Source: Agrypnia vestita (taxonomy: Eukaryota > Arthropoda > Insecta > Trichoptera > Phryganeidae). Taken from it: 64,000 bases of DNA. Every line of letters begins with the position of its first letter. Position 1 is the first letter of the stretch. The DNA is taken from NCBI GenBank assembly GCA_016648135.1, contig JADDOH010023170.1, forward strand, positions 372,001 through 436,000, written 5' to 3'. A program made the position numbers and the translations under genes. Below the pieces are notes generated by a model. The model was not told the origin of the DNA and did not search any database. It saw only the letters and a program-made list of their open reading frames with translations. Shown piece after piece: positions 12,690-24,430 of the stretch.

Positions 12690-13128
12690 TTCAAAATGAA
12701 GACTACAACACACACACGTTCACCAGTTTGAAGACTACAAAGTGTACACTACAATTGAAGTAAAAACTACATGAACTGAAGTAATTGTACTACAAAATTG
12801 TAGTACTAGTGAACTAAATATTTTTTTCCCGATTTTTCGAACCATGGGGGGGGTTGTCACAGTTTCCAGAGATTTCTTCATTTATCTACATCACCTTCCC
12901 AAAAATTTCACCTGAAAAATGTACTAAGTATGTGCTCATACTTTCAATAACTTTGAAGTGTGCGTACTTTGTAGTGTTCGCTTTGAAATGAAGTGTACTA
13001 TTTGAAGTAACTTTAAAGTTTGTGTAGTTTGTAGTGTGCACTACACTTCAAAACGTGTGAAGTGTGCACTTCAATGTGATGAAGTACTACATTGTGGTAG
13101 TGAGTACAGAGCGGACCCATCACTACTA
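12690..13128. repeat. hAT-like GTGATGGG repeat, reverse copy
   Basis: Same motif content as 3,285-4,095, reverse orientation, terminating in AGAGCGGACCCATCACTA. Confidence 0.5.
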
Positions 13129-13129
13129 T

Positions 13130-13840
13130 CAGTTCCTTAATGGAAAACAAACATTGAGTCGTGCCTCTCCCCTGAAAGTATTGACAAACTTCGCGCTGCG
13201 TGGGTGTTGGAAATAGATCGATATGGTAAATATAACAAAATGTCCGAAACGCGGCGCGAAAGGGATATGAATAATTATACGTACACTCGTAATACACCGC
13301 ACCAGCTGATAAGAGCCCGTTCACGAAGATAAACACGGACATAATTGTGTTGTACGTCATCACAGTGGGGCTCGGCTTGCGGTCACGCACGCAGCCACAC
13401 GCAGAGACGCCGCACACACCGGCGTGGCCAGCGCCCATACTTTCGGCAATGGAAGCATTGCTTTAAAAACGCGTACGCATTTAGCAATGCGTTCGCTTTT
13501 TAAAAAAAAATACCACGCGCTTGTAAATTTATAAAAAATTATGAAAAAGTCAAACTAAATACTCTTATAATGTATTTATGCCTTTTTAAATAAAACAAAC
13601 TTTTTGCAAATATGTAGTTACCTTTTAAAAATTTTTTCAGATGAATTATTCGTCTCCTATATATTTATTTTTTTAATGTATACACTTTCTTTAATTTTTA
13701 GTATACGTTGTATCCTGATAAACCCCGAAACGTATTGATAATTTAATTCAATGTGATTTTATACAAAGTGCTTTCTTTTCATTAATGTAAATAATGTTAA
13801 CACAAAGTTATTTAGCTGTTATTAAAGAAATTATGTTATA
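13130..13840. other. Unassigned stretch with one GC-richer open frame
   Basis: A minus-strand frame of ~140 codons (13,013-13,438) has a membrane-like stretch MSVFIFVNGLLSAGAVYY. I could not match it to a family with confidence and no splice borders are convincing. The rest (13,450-13,840) is AT-rich and empty. Confidence 0.3.
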
Positions 13841-13843
13841 GAT

Positions 13844-14462
13844 ACTAGCTGGTTATCACTGCTTCGCCCTGGACCATAATTCAGTAAACATTCATTGAAT
13901 TGCGTTGACGTCTCTTTTTTTTTGTTGAATTCGGCACCTGTGATTGGAACCTTATAGAACTTTTTGAAACTTTCTCCATCCAGATCTTTCTAGAGTCACC
14001 GATAAACTCCGCCGCTCACTTTGGAACCTTATAGAACTTTCGGGAATCTTCCAGAACATTTCCTGCCAGAAGTTTCTAGAGCTTTATCGAACGTTCTGGA
14101 ACCTTCTAGACTCACTGACACTCACTTTGGAACCGTATAGAACCTTATTGAACTTTCTTATTCCAGAACCTTCTAGAGCATTCGAGAGCCTTCTTGAACT
14201 TTCTGGTATCTTTCAGACTCACTGACACAATCGGCGGACCCATTCTGAAGCATTCGTGGCCTTCCCGTAACAAAACAGTATGCTAGAAAGCACATTTTAG
14301 TCACCCACTCCCACCCACGCTCAGCCACACCCACCAAACTCGCATACTTCCGGTGTGATCGGTTATATACCACCATAACCACCGGTGGGTGGCAGTGGCT
14401 GGTTGTGAAGAAAATTAGGAGGGTAGGGAAGCACGGGAACACACATACATACATACATACGT
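13844..14462. repeat. ACTAGCTG-type repeat, copy ending in (ACAT)n
   Basis: ACTAGCTGGTTATCACTGC at the left end and an ACATACATACATAC tail at the right. Degenerate TTC/GAA units lie between 13,960 and 14,215. Confidence 0.6.
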
Positions 14463-14465
14463 ACG

Positions 14466-15370
14466 AATGTGTATATTATAAGAACCCTAGGTTTCGTACT
14501 CAGATTAAGTAAAGATTTCAAAAATATTGGAACTTTTAAACTATTATTTAAGAGTCTGGTTAGACCAGTATTAGAAACAAATTCAGTTGTATGGAGCCCT
14601 CAATATGCTGTTCATGTGTCACATTTAGAGAGAACACACAATAAATTTCTCCGTTTTATCAATTATAAACTTAATTTACCATCAACACATATTGATTATA
14701 ACTTTTTAAGATCATTTTGCTCTCTTGATAAATTGGAAATAAGAAGAATTGTAGCTGATCTCGTCTTTTTTCACAAAATAATTAACGGGAACATCGACTG
14801 TCCACAACTGTTGGAACGAATCTGTTTGCGAGTTCCATCCCGAGTAACCAGAAATTACGCAGGGTTTGCCTTGGAAGCTGCGACAACTAATTACTTTTTT
14901 AATTCACCACTTCAAAGGCTTCCCAGACTTGTTAACAGATTTGAACAGTTAGACGTTTTTTCCACAAATTTAAATAAATTCAAACATACAATTCGCAATA
15001 TTCTTAATCAACAATGAACTTTCCTCTATGTCTAAAAATAATCCTCAAATATATGTAATTATCACTCTTTTCTTGTATTCTTATCCTATAAAAAAAAAAA
15101 TTCTTAATTTATATTTCTGTAATTATCGCTAATCCTATAAAAAATATGATGTATTTATAGATTTATGAAATTATGGATTCTGTGTTTAAGTTTAGTTGTA
15201 GAGCTCTTTTTATATTTCTGTTATTATGTCATTTTATATTTCTTTACATGACTTTTTTTATTTTCTTTTATATTTCTCATTACCGACATGTATTACCCAA
15301 TGTTTATGTAAATGCTCTGATGGGCGTATATATACTGAAATAAATAAATAAAAAATAAAAATAAAAATTA
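14466..15370 (+). pseudogene. 5'-truncated CR1/Jockey-like retrotransposon 3' end
   Basis: An open frame of 182 residues (14,469-15,017) matches the region C-terminal to the reverse-transcriptase palm: LGFVLRLSKDFKN, LVRPVLETNSVVWSP, then a basic helical tail. It resembles the fragment at 47,362-47,691, so the same family is likely. A 3' UTR of ~330 bases ends in an AAATA-rich tail near 15,340-15,370. No catalytic residues remain. The 5' truncation abuts an older repeat. Confidence 0.78.
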
Positions 15371-15483
15371 TGCGATTCTTATATACGATTATATATATTC
15401 TTTGATACGAATTATAAGATTCTACAACAGTAAACAAACAAACAGACAAACAGAGTTAAATAAAAGCTCGTAAAAAGACACAA

Positions 15484-15780
15484 AGATTCATCTTAAAGCG
15501 CAGGAGCGTAATGCGACATTGTCAGGGCGCACGTGTGTTCACTGTCATCAGCCCACCAGCCTCGGTGCCCACCAGCCTCTGCTGGGACAGTCTGCGGAAG
15601 CCGGCACACGGCGCGGCGACCCCGGAAAGGAACCTTCGCCGCTGTCGGCCGGCCGTGACGAGCGAACGTCGCCCGATAGACACAAAACACGGCGCTATTT
15701 TGGTTTTCGCAATAGGAAGCGCCATTTTGTTTACCGGGGTCGAAGGCTACCTCTTCTAATGTTTTGCTTACTCTCCGATT
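15484..15780. other. GC- and CpG-rich island of unknown role
   Basis: Markedly GC-rich against its surroundings, with overlapping frames on both strands, none with a recognised motif. It could be a promoter/first exon of a gene or captured DNA inside a repeat. Confidence 0.3.
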
Positions 15781-15926
15781 ATTGTTAGCCGCAGCAAAAT
15801 GTTTGCAAAACACAATATAAACAGGTTCAATGATTATTGCTTCACTTGGACTACTTAATGAACGGAAATAATATTTTGCATTATTTGTCACGTTCGACTA
15901 TTTACACTCAACTCTTTTTACACAGT

Positions 15927-16790
15927 ACTAGCTGTGCCCGCGCGGCTTCGCACGCGAAGATTTTTAGTACACTGTTTGGATCGTCATAGAATTTTCGGGA
16001 ATAATCCAAGATGATGGTCCCGTTGTTCATACAATAAAAATAAGTATTTCACTATATAATTTAACGTCCTGTTCATTTAATCTTACTAAAATAATCGTAA
16101 TCTAAATTAAACAAACCAAACCTAATAACCTAACCTAACCAAACCTAATAACCTAACCTAACCTCGTATATTGCCTATGAAATGTCAAAATATGCAGTGC
16201 ATTTTTCGGAACTTTAAAGTGTACTATTTAAACGTAAATTATCTTTCATTTTGTTATTAGCACATTCAATAATATAGTGAAATACTCATTTTCGTTGTAT
16301 ATGCAATGGGACCATTATCTTGGATTTAGCCATTTTCGCTAATCTTCTAGAACATTCTCCTTCCAGAACTTTCAAGAAACTTGTCGAATGTACAGGAACC
16401 TTCTAGACACACCGACACTTTCCGCCGCTCAGTTTAGAACCATATAGAACTTTCGGGAATTTTCTAGAACATTCTCCTTCCAGAACTTTCTAGAGAAGGT
16501 TTTTCCGGAACCTTCTAGACTTACCACTTAGACACAGTCGGCGGGCCCATTCTGGAACAATCTGAAGTATTTGCGGCCTTCCCATAACAAAACAATGTGC
16601 TAGAATGCACATTTTCGTCACCCACTCCCACCCACGCTCAGCCACCCCCACCAAACTCGCACATTTTCAATGGGACACCAAGGGCTATCCGCCACCATAA
16701 CCACCAGGGGGTGGTAGTATCTGGTTGTGAAGAAAACTTGACGGATAGGGAAACACGGGTTTCTTTTTATATATATATTGATTGATTGAT
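15927..16790. repeat. ACTAGCTGTGCCCGCG-type repeat with TTC/GAA arrays, fullest copy
   Basis: It starts ACTAGCTGTGCCCGCG and ends in an AT microsatellite after GGGAAACACGGGTTTC. Inside, 16,345-16,357, 16,361-16,378 and 16,462-16,490 carry alternating TTC and GAA units with two-base spacing, the heat-shock-element pattern. Other copies lie at 13,844-14,462, 18,130-18,520 (reverse) and 34,561-34,828 (reverse). Confidence 0.65.
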
Positions 16791-16806
16791 TTACACGTAT
16801 TTAGTG

Positions 16807-17500
16807 CTAACACATTTTGGAAATGTAAAAAAAGTCAAAAGTGATGGTATTCGAGAAGGAGGAAAGTAAGACAACGTGTGAAATACTAGTAGGCAATGAA
16901 TGTTTGGAACAAGTAGATGAGTTTGTGTACTTGGGAAGTATGTTCGATAGAAGAGGGAATGTCGAGAAAGATATCGAGAGGAGAGTGACTGCGGGGAATA
17001 GGGTGAACGGTGCTTTGAATGCAATAATTTCTAAAAGAAAAGATGTATATCGAGGTAAAACAAGCGGTACATGGAATTCTGGTACCGACACGGAAGTAAA
17101 ACCTGGAACTGGCAAAAGAGGAACGAAAGTAGACTGAAGGCAGTGGTGATGAAATCCCTTAGACGTATACATATGTATGTGTGGCAAATCCATGTATGAT
17201 AGAGTAAAGAATGAAGATATTAGGAATGAATGTAAAGCTGATGTTAGCATAATTCATGGAATTAAAACAATGTCACTCAGGTGACTTGGGCATGTTGAGC
17301 GAACGAATGCGGAAAGAAAGAGAGGGCGACCGTGGAAGACGTGGCGTGACCAGATTAACCAGATCCTGGAAGATGGTCTCGTTAGAAGCCTCAACAACCG
17401 TCGAGCTTGCATGCGAAGATGTATGAATTCGGATGAGTATGTCAGGACAGAAGGGTGTGGCGCTCTATCCTCTCTGCCTGCCCCCACGAGGAATACATTT
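16807..17500 (+). pseudogene. Second copy of the same RT family, plus strand
   Basis: It begins inside the same thumb region (VMVFEKEESKTTCEIL, VDEFVYLGSMFDRRGN) and loses frame near 17,040. It resumes with LGHVERTNAERKRGRP and the NNRRACMRRCMNSDEYV C-terminus, ending at the shared GCGCTCTATCCTCTCTGCC terminus near 17,460-17,480. It lacks the YADD catalytic core. Coding of this family and the copy at 25.8 kb are near identical over the shared part. Confidence 0.78.
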
Positions 17501-18129
17501 TGTGCGGAAAAAGCACACCGGATATAGGTCTTTTCATATACGCTTGCAATTGAGTTACTGTGGATACAGTGCGTAATACGCGCATTGTTTCTCTATGTTA
17601 AGTTTACGGATGCGCTCCTTCCGTATCCGTAAACCTAACACGGCTAAAAGACAAGTGTTTTATTTTTAGATTGGTTATTCAGAAAGAAAATTTGCTCTTG
17701 TTGAGATAGGCTCCTGAAAAATTTGCAGATCTTCGAATTATATATTATTCGCTCTTCGGCCTCAAAGATTTGGCACCCCTGGTGCGGCCGTAAGGATTTG
17801 GGGTCGAGGTTGGCCGCACCCTCTCGCCCCGAGTTCGCCGAACCGCGACATTTCAATACTTCAATACCAGTCGGCTCAGTCTGCGACTGACTTCACTTCC
17901 TTTATTTCAACGTGCTGACGCAACATCCTAAACCGAGAAGAACTACACATAATCTGGAAATAATTGGAAATCGATAGAACGCACGAGATTATACCAGAAC
18001 ATTCGCGAATCCAAATTCATTATAAATTCAAACAGTCTGTGGCGAAGTCATAGATACGGAGATATAGAAATTAAAAAATAACATTTTAATGCAATTGACA
18101 ATATTGTAACGAGGCTAAAAAGAAGCACT
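17500..18129. other. Unassigned stretch
   Basis: Includes a GC-richer block at 17,755-17,870 with no recognised protein. The remainder is AT-rich. Confidence 0.35.
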
Positions 18130-18524
18130 CTTGTCAATTTCCTTCACAACCAGCCACTTCCACCCACCGGTGGTTATGGTGGTAGATAGCCCTTGGCGTC
18201 ACATCGATAGTAAGAGAGTTTGGCGGGGGTGGCGGAACGTGGGTGACGAAAATGTGCTTTTTAGCACATTTTTTTGTTATGGGAAGACCGCGAATGCTTC
18301 AGTTTGTTTCAAAATGGGCCCGCCTACTGAGTCTGGAAGGTTCCAGAAGACGGTTCTCGAATGCTCTAGAAGGTACTGGAAGGAGAAAGTTCAAGAAGGT
18401 TCTATAGGGTTCCAAACTGAGTGGCGGAGTGTGTCGGTGAGTCTAGAAAGTTCCAAAACGTTCGATAAAGCTCTAGAAACTTTTGGAAGGAAAACGTTCT
18501 AGAATATTCCCGAAAGTTCTATAA
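18130..18524. repeat. ACTAGCTG-type repeat, reverse, truncated
   Basis: Contains GAA-TTC-GAA-TTC with two-base spacing at 18,385-18,402. It is cut off at 18,525 by a hAT-like MITE. Confidence 0.6.
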
Positions 18525-19012
18525 TAGTGTTGTGTAGTTCGCGAACGAACCAGTTCGTAAGAGCGCTCTCACAGAAGAACTACGTGAACCAGTTCTCAGA
18601 TCTCTTGCTCTTTAGTTCGTTTTGAACGAACGAACGGTATAGTTCATTTTAGTGAACCGGTCGTTTAGTAGTTAAGTAGATGTAAAATTATTAATCTATT
18701 TTTAGCTGAAATTTTTTGGAAATTGAAAGCACCCCCTCAGGCAGCGAAAAGTTTTGTTTGTTTTTGGGAAATCGATGTCGATAAAATGAGATTTTGACGG
18801 AAACTGAAAGCACCCCAAAAATTTGGGATGCCTGAAAAATTTTCTGGTGGGTAAGTGATCACTTCACTTACAGAAGTTGAAGTAGATAAAAAAACAAAAA
18901 TTCAAAGAACTACTGAACGATTGACGGGAGCTGGCGAACTAAAAGAGCGAACTAGTTCACTAAGGACTAAACCGAGCGCCCCATGTCGCGAACTAATACC
19001 AAACACGATTCC
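18525..19012. mobile_element. GTTCGCGAAC-type hAT-like MITE
   Basis: The ends are GTGTTGTGTAGTTCGCGAAC and inverted TCGCGAACTAATACCAAACAC. Many GAACTAGTTC-like motifs lie inside. It truncates a TTC/GAA-rich repeat on its left. Confidence 0.5.
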
Positions 19013-19035
19013 ACACAAAGGTCTACAATACCAAC

Positions 19036-19483
19036 ATAGGTTATTTCTCTCCTCTACCTAGAATGCTAAACCAGTACAACGAGGTCACGTCATGTAACCC
19101 CAACATCGACATATTTCACATGACACAACCTCAGTTTAAGAGAGAAATTATATCGCTCCTGACCGAAAATAGTTTGAGCGTGTAAGACGGATTCTTCGGA
19201 AATCAACCTAAACAAAAATTTTATAGCCACAAAGCGCGGGTACACATTTTCTGACTTAGTTGACCTGGGAGCCTACATGCCTATTATGTCGTGCGGAGAA
19301 TGTGAACTTCGTTCATCTTGTAATCGCTTATTGTACTATACTTATATTGTATAACGTATTCATGTTTTATTTTAATGTATTATCGTAAATTGTAACTGTA
19401 CTAATCACCTTGTCCTAAATGACTATCCATTAGGGTCATTCTGACCTGACGATAGTCTTTAAATTAAAAAATAATAAAATACT
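19036..19483 (+). pseudogene. Short 3' fragment of a non-LTR retrotransposon
   Basis: A frame from about 19,042 reads YFSPLPRMLNQYNEV and DIFHMTQPQFKREIISLL, ending at TAA (19,182). The arrangement (PLPRML-N, DIF, F-KREI) is the usual C-terminus of CR1/Jockey-type reverse-transcriptase proteins. About 300 bases of 3' UTR end in an A-rich run near 19,457-19,483. Confidence 0.6.
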
Positions 19484-20211
19484 ACGCGCAAGATTAGTCG
19501 GGACCTGCTTAGTAGCGTCGGATTGGTGGAAATTCTCGCAATGCGTGCGGCTAGAGACGCGACGAATCTGGACCACCACAAATGTTTATAGGTCAAGCGT
19601 GATTGTTTGGACGCCGCAATCCAAAGAGAATAGATACCCAACGTCTAACATATACGAGTTTTAAGAATTTGTCTTATTTTTTTAATTTTTTTTCTTTTTT
19701 GCTAGCTTGACTTCTAAAAGTATTTGTTGTGCATCTGCGTACGAGAATTTTAATGGACTACGCGGCACGACGCCATTACCTACATTACGTCAAACGGTCG
19801 ATGTGTGAATAAATTATTAATAATTCATTTGTTTCGGTAAAATAAAACAAGTGAGCGCGCGTCGCGTGCGAGTGAATTCGGAAACCGAGATATTTTTTTG
19901 ATAAAATTATCACATTTTCGGAAATACCTATCGGACCGATGTCGCAGCCTAACCGGAAAAGTTCTCAAAAAGGAGCCGGAAAAAACCCGATTGGATAATT
20001 TAAACGGGAGATATAATTTTTTAAAGATAACGTTATCTAATCGTATATTATATTGTGCCACAAACGCGTAAGTGGTGTGCCGGCGTATTGCTACTATTGT
20101 GCAATATATGCATTCGATAATATAAATAGGGATGCGTCGATACGCAATTTTGCCGAAACGATACCGATATTTATAAGCTCATTCTTCATAATTGTGAATA
20201 ACTTAACGTTT

Positions 20212-20521
20212 ATATATATTCAAGAACACATTCATATTTGTGAAGTTGTAATTTTTCAGAACAAAATTTTTAAATCAAATTAATTAATCAATTAGAAAGA
20301 TATACAGAAAACTCTAATTCACGAAAAAATATTAGTTTACTACTGGAATTCGAACCCAGGTCACCTCCTTTCCGGGGCCGGTGCTCTGACCACTAAGCTA
20401 TAGAAACCCTCTATGTTTCCGTGAATATATCGACCTTATATGTAGTCTTTATTTTTATTAATTGATTAATTTTTATTTTTGTCCATAAATTAATCTAATT
20501 GATTAATTAATTTGATTTAAA
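20212..20521 (-). mobile_element. tRNA-like element enclosed by perfect inverted repeats
   Basis: The minus strand of 20,341-20,415 folds as a tRNA: D arm GCTT/GAGC, T arm with GGGTTCGAATTCC, and strong A and B boxes. The acceptor stem pairs poorly, so it is not a working tRNA gene. A 29-base perfect inverted repeat lies at 20,267-20,295 and 20,495-20,523. A 12-base direct repeat, AACTTAACGTTT, lies at 20,200-20,211 and 20,522-20,533. Confidence 0.55.
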
Positions 20522-20801
20522 AACTTAACGTTTGTTTACGTTTTAGGGCTTTCTGATTGGTTGAATTCGTCAATTTCAAACCTGCCAAACTTAAAACGTC
20601 AAAATAGACGACATTACAATGTTGTACATTATTGCCAAGATACAGAACTAGCAGTATTGCTTAGTTCATAAGGCCGTATAATAGATATATGTGGATATTT
20701 ATATATTCACATATATCTATTATATAAATATAAGAAGAGTATTGTCGTAGTGAGGCAGATACTGGAATCTATATGTTTGATTTATTTATGTCTGTTATAC
20801 A

Positions 20802-20945
20802 GGGTGTAACAGAGCTAGTCCACAATACTTTACACGTAGATTCCTGCTTTAATGAGTCGAAAATGTTTGAGCAACCATGATCTACATCAACAGTAACCAA
20901 CATCAAAATATCCATATTTTATTCAAAATTTCTGAATATTAGAAA
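20802..20945. repeat. GTAACAGA-type element, left part
   Basis: CAGGGTGTAACAGAGCTAGT and CCACAATACTTTAC, then the interior motif GAGTCGAAAATGTTTGAGCA. Confidence 0.6.
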
Positions 20946-21387
20946 TCAAGAAACGCCTGAACACTAAAGCTAATATAATTAATAACCAGTCAAATTTTAG
21001 GAATAACCCATTACTTGATATATTCCCCGTTTCGGTGTCTACTTGTCAATTACCCCCGTTCAAAAAATAATTTGTTTATCGAAATAAGTCATGCATAGTA
21101 AGCATGCGTCCGTCCTGACGAAGATACGGTGGTATCGAAACCGGCAGACCTAAAGGTACTCCAAGTTGTTAATACAAAGTTTTTAATTAATTATAATTAA
21201 TGATGAAAATTTCTGGACATTATCGATCGGTTCATACAATTTTCTATTTCCAATCTTATGAATTAGGAATGAGATAGCAGGTATATGAAACCACCTTTTC
21301 AAAGTCATGTCACTTTAGGTATATAGAACGTAATACGTATTTACGTATTACGTTCTATATACCTAAAGGGTTATTTGGAAAACATTA

Positions 21388-22705
21388 ATTAATAACCTCG
21401 CAGGACTATATTTCTGCTATAATTGTAAGTCGAAAATGTTCAAGCAACCGTGACATAATATCAATAGTTATGGAGATATGCGACATCTTAGATTGCATTT
21501 TTTTTCTCAATATTTCTGATTTGTTTTTTGTAAAACGTTGGACTATCATTACAGCAATTTATATCGAATATAAAAATTCATTCCCTTTAGTACAAGTCAA
21601 ATAAAATAATAAAAAGCTTTTCCTCTTTATTATCTCCGAGTTTTATCTATGTCTGATAAAATTAATCTTTATTATCGTTCTATAATTGTAGAAAATATAT
21701 AAATACTTTTTTGGAAAACACTCCAATTGGAATTTCTGCAGAGTTTTTATCATTTTATTTAACTTATATTGAAACGAATGAATTTTTCGTAATCGATATA
21801 ATAATATATAAATTATTATAATGATGGTTCAACGTTTTGAAAAAAATAAGTCGGATATATTGAAAAAAATGTAAACTTTGTTATTGCATAAGGCGTCTGA
21901 TACACATGCTTCTTTAGTGGCACGTGAGCATGCGCAGTATCGACTTTAACAGTGGCATGCTTATTAGTGGCATGTGTGTACGCACATGGCTAGAAATGAG
22001 CATGCCACCTAGTGGCATGCTCAAAAATCAACCGCCGGTTGATTTATAAGCATTCCACTGTCATTCACCATAGAGAAGGGGTATCTTTGGAGCATGTGTG
22101 AACAGACTTGCTTATTTATGAGCACGCTTATGTCATTCGCGGGCTTCGCAGCTAGTATTATCGATGCGATCTTCTCAAACATTACTTTTCGTGACTTATT
22201 ATAGGAATCACGAATGTCTGCGGAATACTCGGTCACCGTTGTGTAAAAATAATATAGTGAGAAATAATGTTAACGAAACTTTATTAATAGGCATGAATGA
22301 TTCAAATCTTTCAATAAAAATTATATAAACTAAAATCAAAAATGTGCGGATGGAAACTCGGGAACTTTTTTGATTTGTTGGTTCACTTGAATTTTCTATT
22401 TCAGTTTGCAAAGTTTCCATTTTGAACAAGAGCGTCTCTATTCTATGACAAGAGCATGCCACTAATAAGCATGTGTGTTTGATTGTTAGCTTTGGGCATG
22501 CTTATTTATGAGCATGCCACTAATAAGCATGCCAGTAATGAGCAAGTGTGTACAGTTGTTAGGGCATGCTTATTAGTGGCATGCTCATTAGCATGCCACT
22601 AAAGAAGCATGTGTATCTGTACCTTATCTCCATAACTATTGATGGTCATGGCTGCTTCAACATTTTCGACTCGTAATCAAGGCTATTAATGTTTTCCAAA
22701 TAACT
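21388..22705. repeat. GTAACAGA-type element pair split by a nested insertion
   Basis: A left-type piece (21,388-21,560) and a right-type piece (21,826-21,890, resuming at 22,625-22,705) share the family motifs. The 734-bp AGCATGCCACT element interrupts the second at a TA. Confidence 0.65.
21891..22624. mobile_element. AGCATGCCACT-type inverted-repeat element, copy 2 (734 bp)
   Basis: Same family as at 8,303. It is inserted at a TA inside another repeat, whose GCATATCTCC site is split into GCATA and TATCTCC, so the target duplication is TA. Confidence 0.8.
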
Positions 22706-23244
22706 CTGTATATGTTCATACACATGTCACATTCCTGAACCCTGTGTAGGTACTTAAGAAATTTTCAAGTTAAAAAATCCATTCCATCTGTACCTACGTA
22801 AAAAGAAAAGATATTTCCCATTTATCTATACGAACAATCCTAGCGAAGACGCAAATTTTTTTGACAGTCGCCATTTTGAAACAAGATGGCGAACCGAACG
22901 ACGAACGTCATTGCGTTACACAAGTCACCGTTTTTATTCAATGCTAAATACGAATCAATTAATTCAAATTCGATTTTAATTCTGCGTTGTTTTTTTTGAT
23001 TAATGAGCGGCCCTGAGAACGAATCCACTCGCAATCGGATCCCTGCGGGCAAAGCCGAAACGCCCGCCATTACGCGCGAACTGGACGCCATAAATTTACA
23101 CATGGCTGTCCGCGGTCGCAATTTATGGGCGTGCGGTTGAATTTTCAAAAAGGACCTTTTGGTTTTATATTTATTTATTTATTCAGTCAGCGGGAAGGCA
23201 CAAATAGGTACATGGCAAGAAAATAATACAAAAAAAAGTGACCC
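22706..23244. other. Unassigned stretch
   Basis: Includes GCCATTTTGAAACAAGATGG near 22,870 and a GC-richer block at 23,010-23,130. No gene was supported. Confidence 0.35.
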
Positions 23245-23795
23245 ATGAAAACCAAGTTTTTATTATATACTCCCTTTCTTTGTAAAATATAACAGCAATT
23301 AAAGACGAATTAAAACATATAACATAACACTAAACTTACAGTAATTTAATATATTTCCAAAATGTCAGATGTTTTGAGCTTTGATAAGACACTTCATGCT
23401 TTGTAGATTAAATTCTAAAAACATTTGTCAGTCAATTTAGATTTTCGAAATTCGTAGTGCAGTATCTATTATGTATACCGACGGAGTAATTCAAATTTAG
23501 ACAATATTCCGCGTCGTTATCGGGCCGCCGTTGCTAGCGATCAAACTTTGGTAATGATTCCAATTTGAAAAAACCGATAAAATTTCTAAAAATCCTACGT
23601 TATACTATAATTATTAATTTTTTTAACGAAAATGCGATAGATCTTCTTGATCGTCGCCATGAGTCAGCTTGCAAAGTTTCAGCTCGATTGGATCACGGGA
23701 AAAGGGTCAAAAATCGATCCAAAGTTTTTTCGACGGCAAGCCGGCAAGTAAGCAAGCAGACGCCACAGTTAATATAAAGGGAGTAAAAAGGAATA
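23245..23795. mobile_element. ACTCCCTTT-type element, copy in reverse orientation
   Basis: A reverse-complement copy of the 5,655 element from ACTCCCTTTCTTTGTAAA (23,270) to AGGGAGTAAAAAG (23,783). Confidence 0.6.
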
Positions 23796-23879
23796 ATTTA
23801 ACATACATCGATAAAATCGTGATAACAAGGAAGAAAAGTGATATACCTACGTATAATGTATGCACTGTCTTATAGTTAG

Positions 23880-24290
23880 TAGCAAAAACCTTACAGGTGG
23901 ATTCCTGCCTTGATAATGAGTCGAAAATGTTCGAGCAAACGTGACCTAATGTCAATAGCTATGGAGACGTGCAACATCAAAGTTTGCATTTTTTTTCCAA
24001 TGTTTCTGACTTATTTTTTTTCAAAAAGTTTAATCATCATTACATCAACTTATAACAATTATGAAAAATTCCAATGCAACTTAAATAAAATGATAAAAAC
24101 CTTGTAAAAAAATCTATTTTAAATTTTTGCAGGGTTTTTATAATTTTTTTTCGATTTCGTATTAAAGCGATTCGATTTTTCACAATCGATATAAGTTATT
24201 GTAATGACTTATTGATTGCAAAAAATAAGTCGGAAATATTGAAAAAAATGCATACTTTGAAATTGCATATTGTAATTTTGCGTGGTTGCT
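23880..24290. repeat. GTAACAGA-type element copy
   Basis: GTGGATTCCTGCCTTGATAA, then GAGTCGAAAATGTTCGAGCA, the interior, and an inverted partner around 24,200-24,270 (AATAAGTCGGAAATATTG). Confidence 0.55.
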
Positions 24291-24430
24291 TGAACGTACT
24301 AGTAGCTATGAGACACCCTCTATAACGCACATTGCCAGGAAGTTAAAGATGTAAAATATTTCAAATCAAATTTGCTAGTTTTTGTATAACTTTTTAGTAT
24401 TTAGGATTTCATTACTTTTTTGCAAGATCG

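Noticed and set aside
13013..13438. Minus-strand 141-codon frame resembling the start of a fatty-acid elongase (VRDRKPS...MTYN...)
   Set aside because: The spacing between the RKP and YN motifs is too short, the rest does not match, and no convincing splice borders exist. Part of it overlaps a hAT-like repeat.
15493..15891. Minus-strand 132-codon frame in a CpG-rich block
   Set aside because: High GC lengthens chance frames. Overlapping frames exist on both strands and no motif is recognisable.
16100..16165. Interstitial telomere (CCTAA) array
   Set aside because: Only two to three units in a row, broken by AACCAAACC variants, within a longer repeat; such tracts are common in insect DNA.
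16807..17250. Minus-strand 147-codon frame
   Set aside because: Shadow of the plus-strand RT fragment; its protein-like look comes from the opposite strand coding.
18131..18502. Plus-strand 123-codon frame
   Set aside because: It lies wholly inside the dispersed ACTAGCTG-type repeat; similar frames arise in other copies on the other strand.
20341..20415. Functional tRNA gene on the minus strand
   Set aside because: The D and T arms and the control boxes are good, but the acceptor stem pairs poorly and it lies inside a repeat-like unit, so it is called tRNA-derived.
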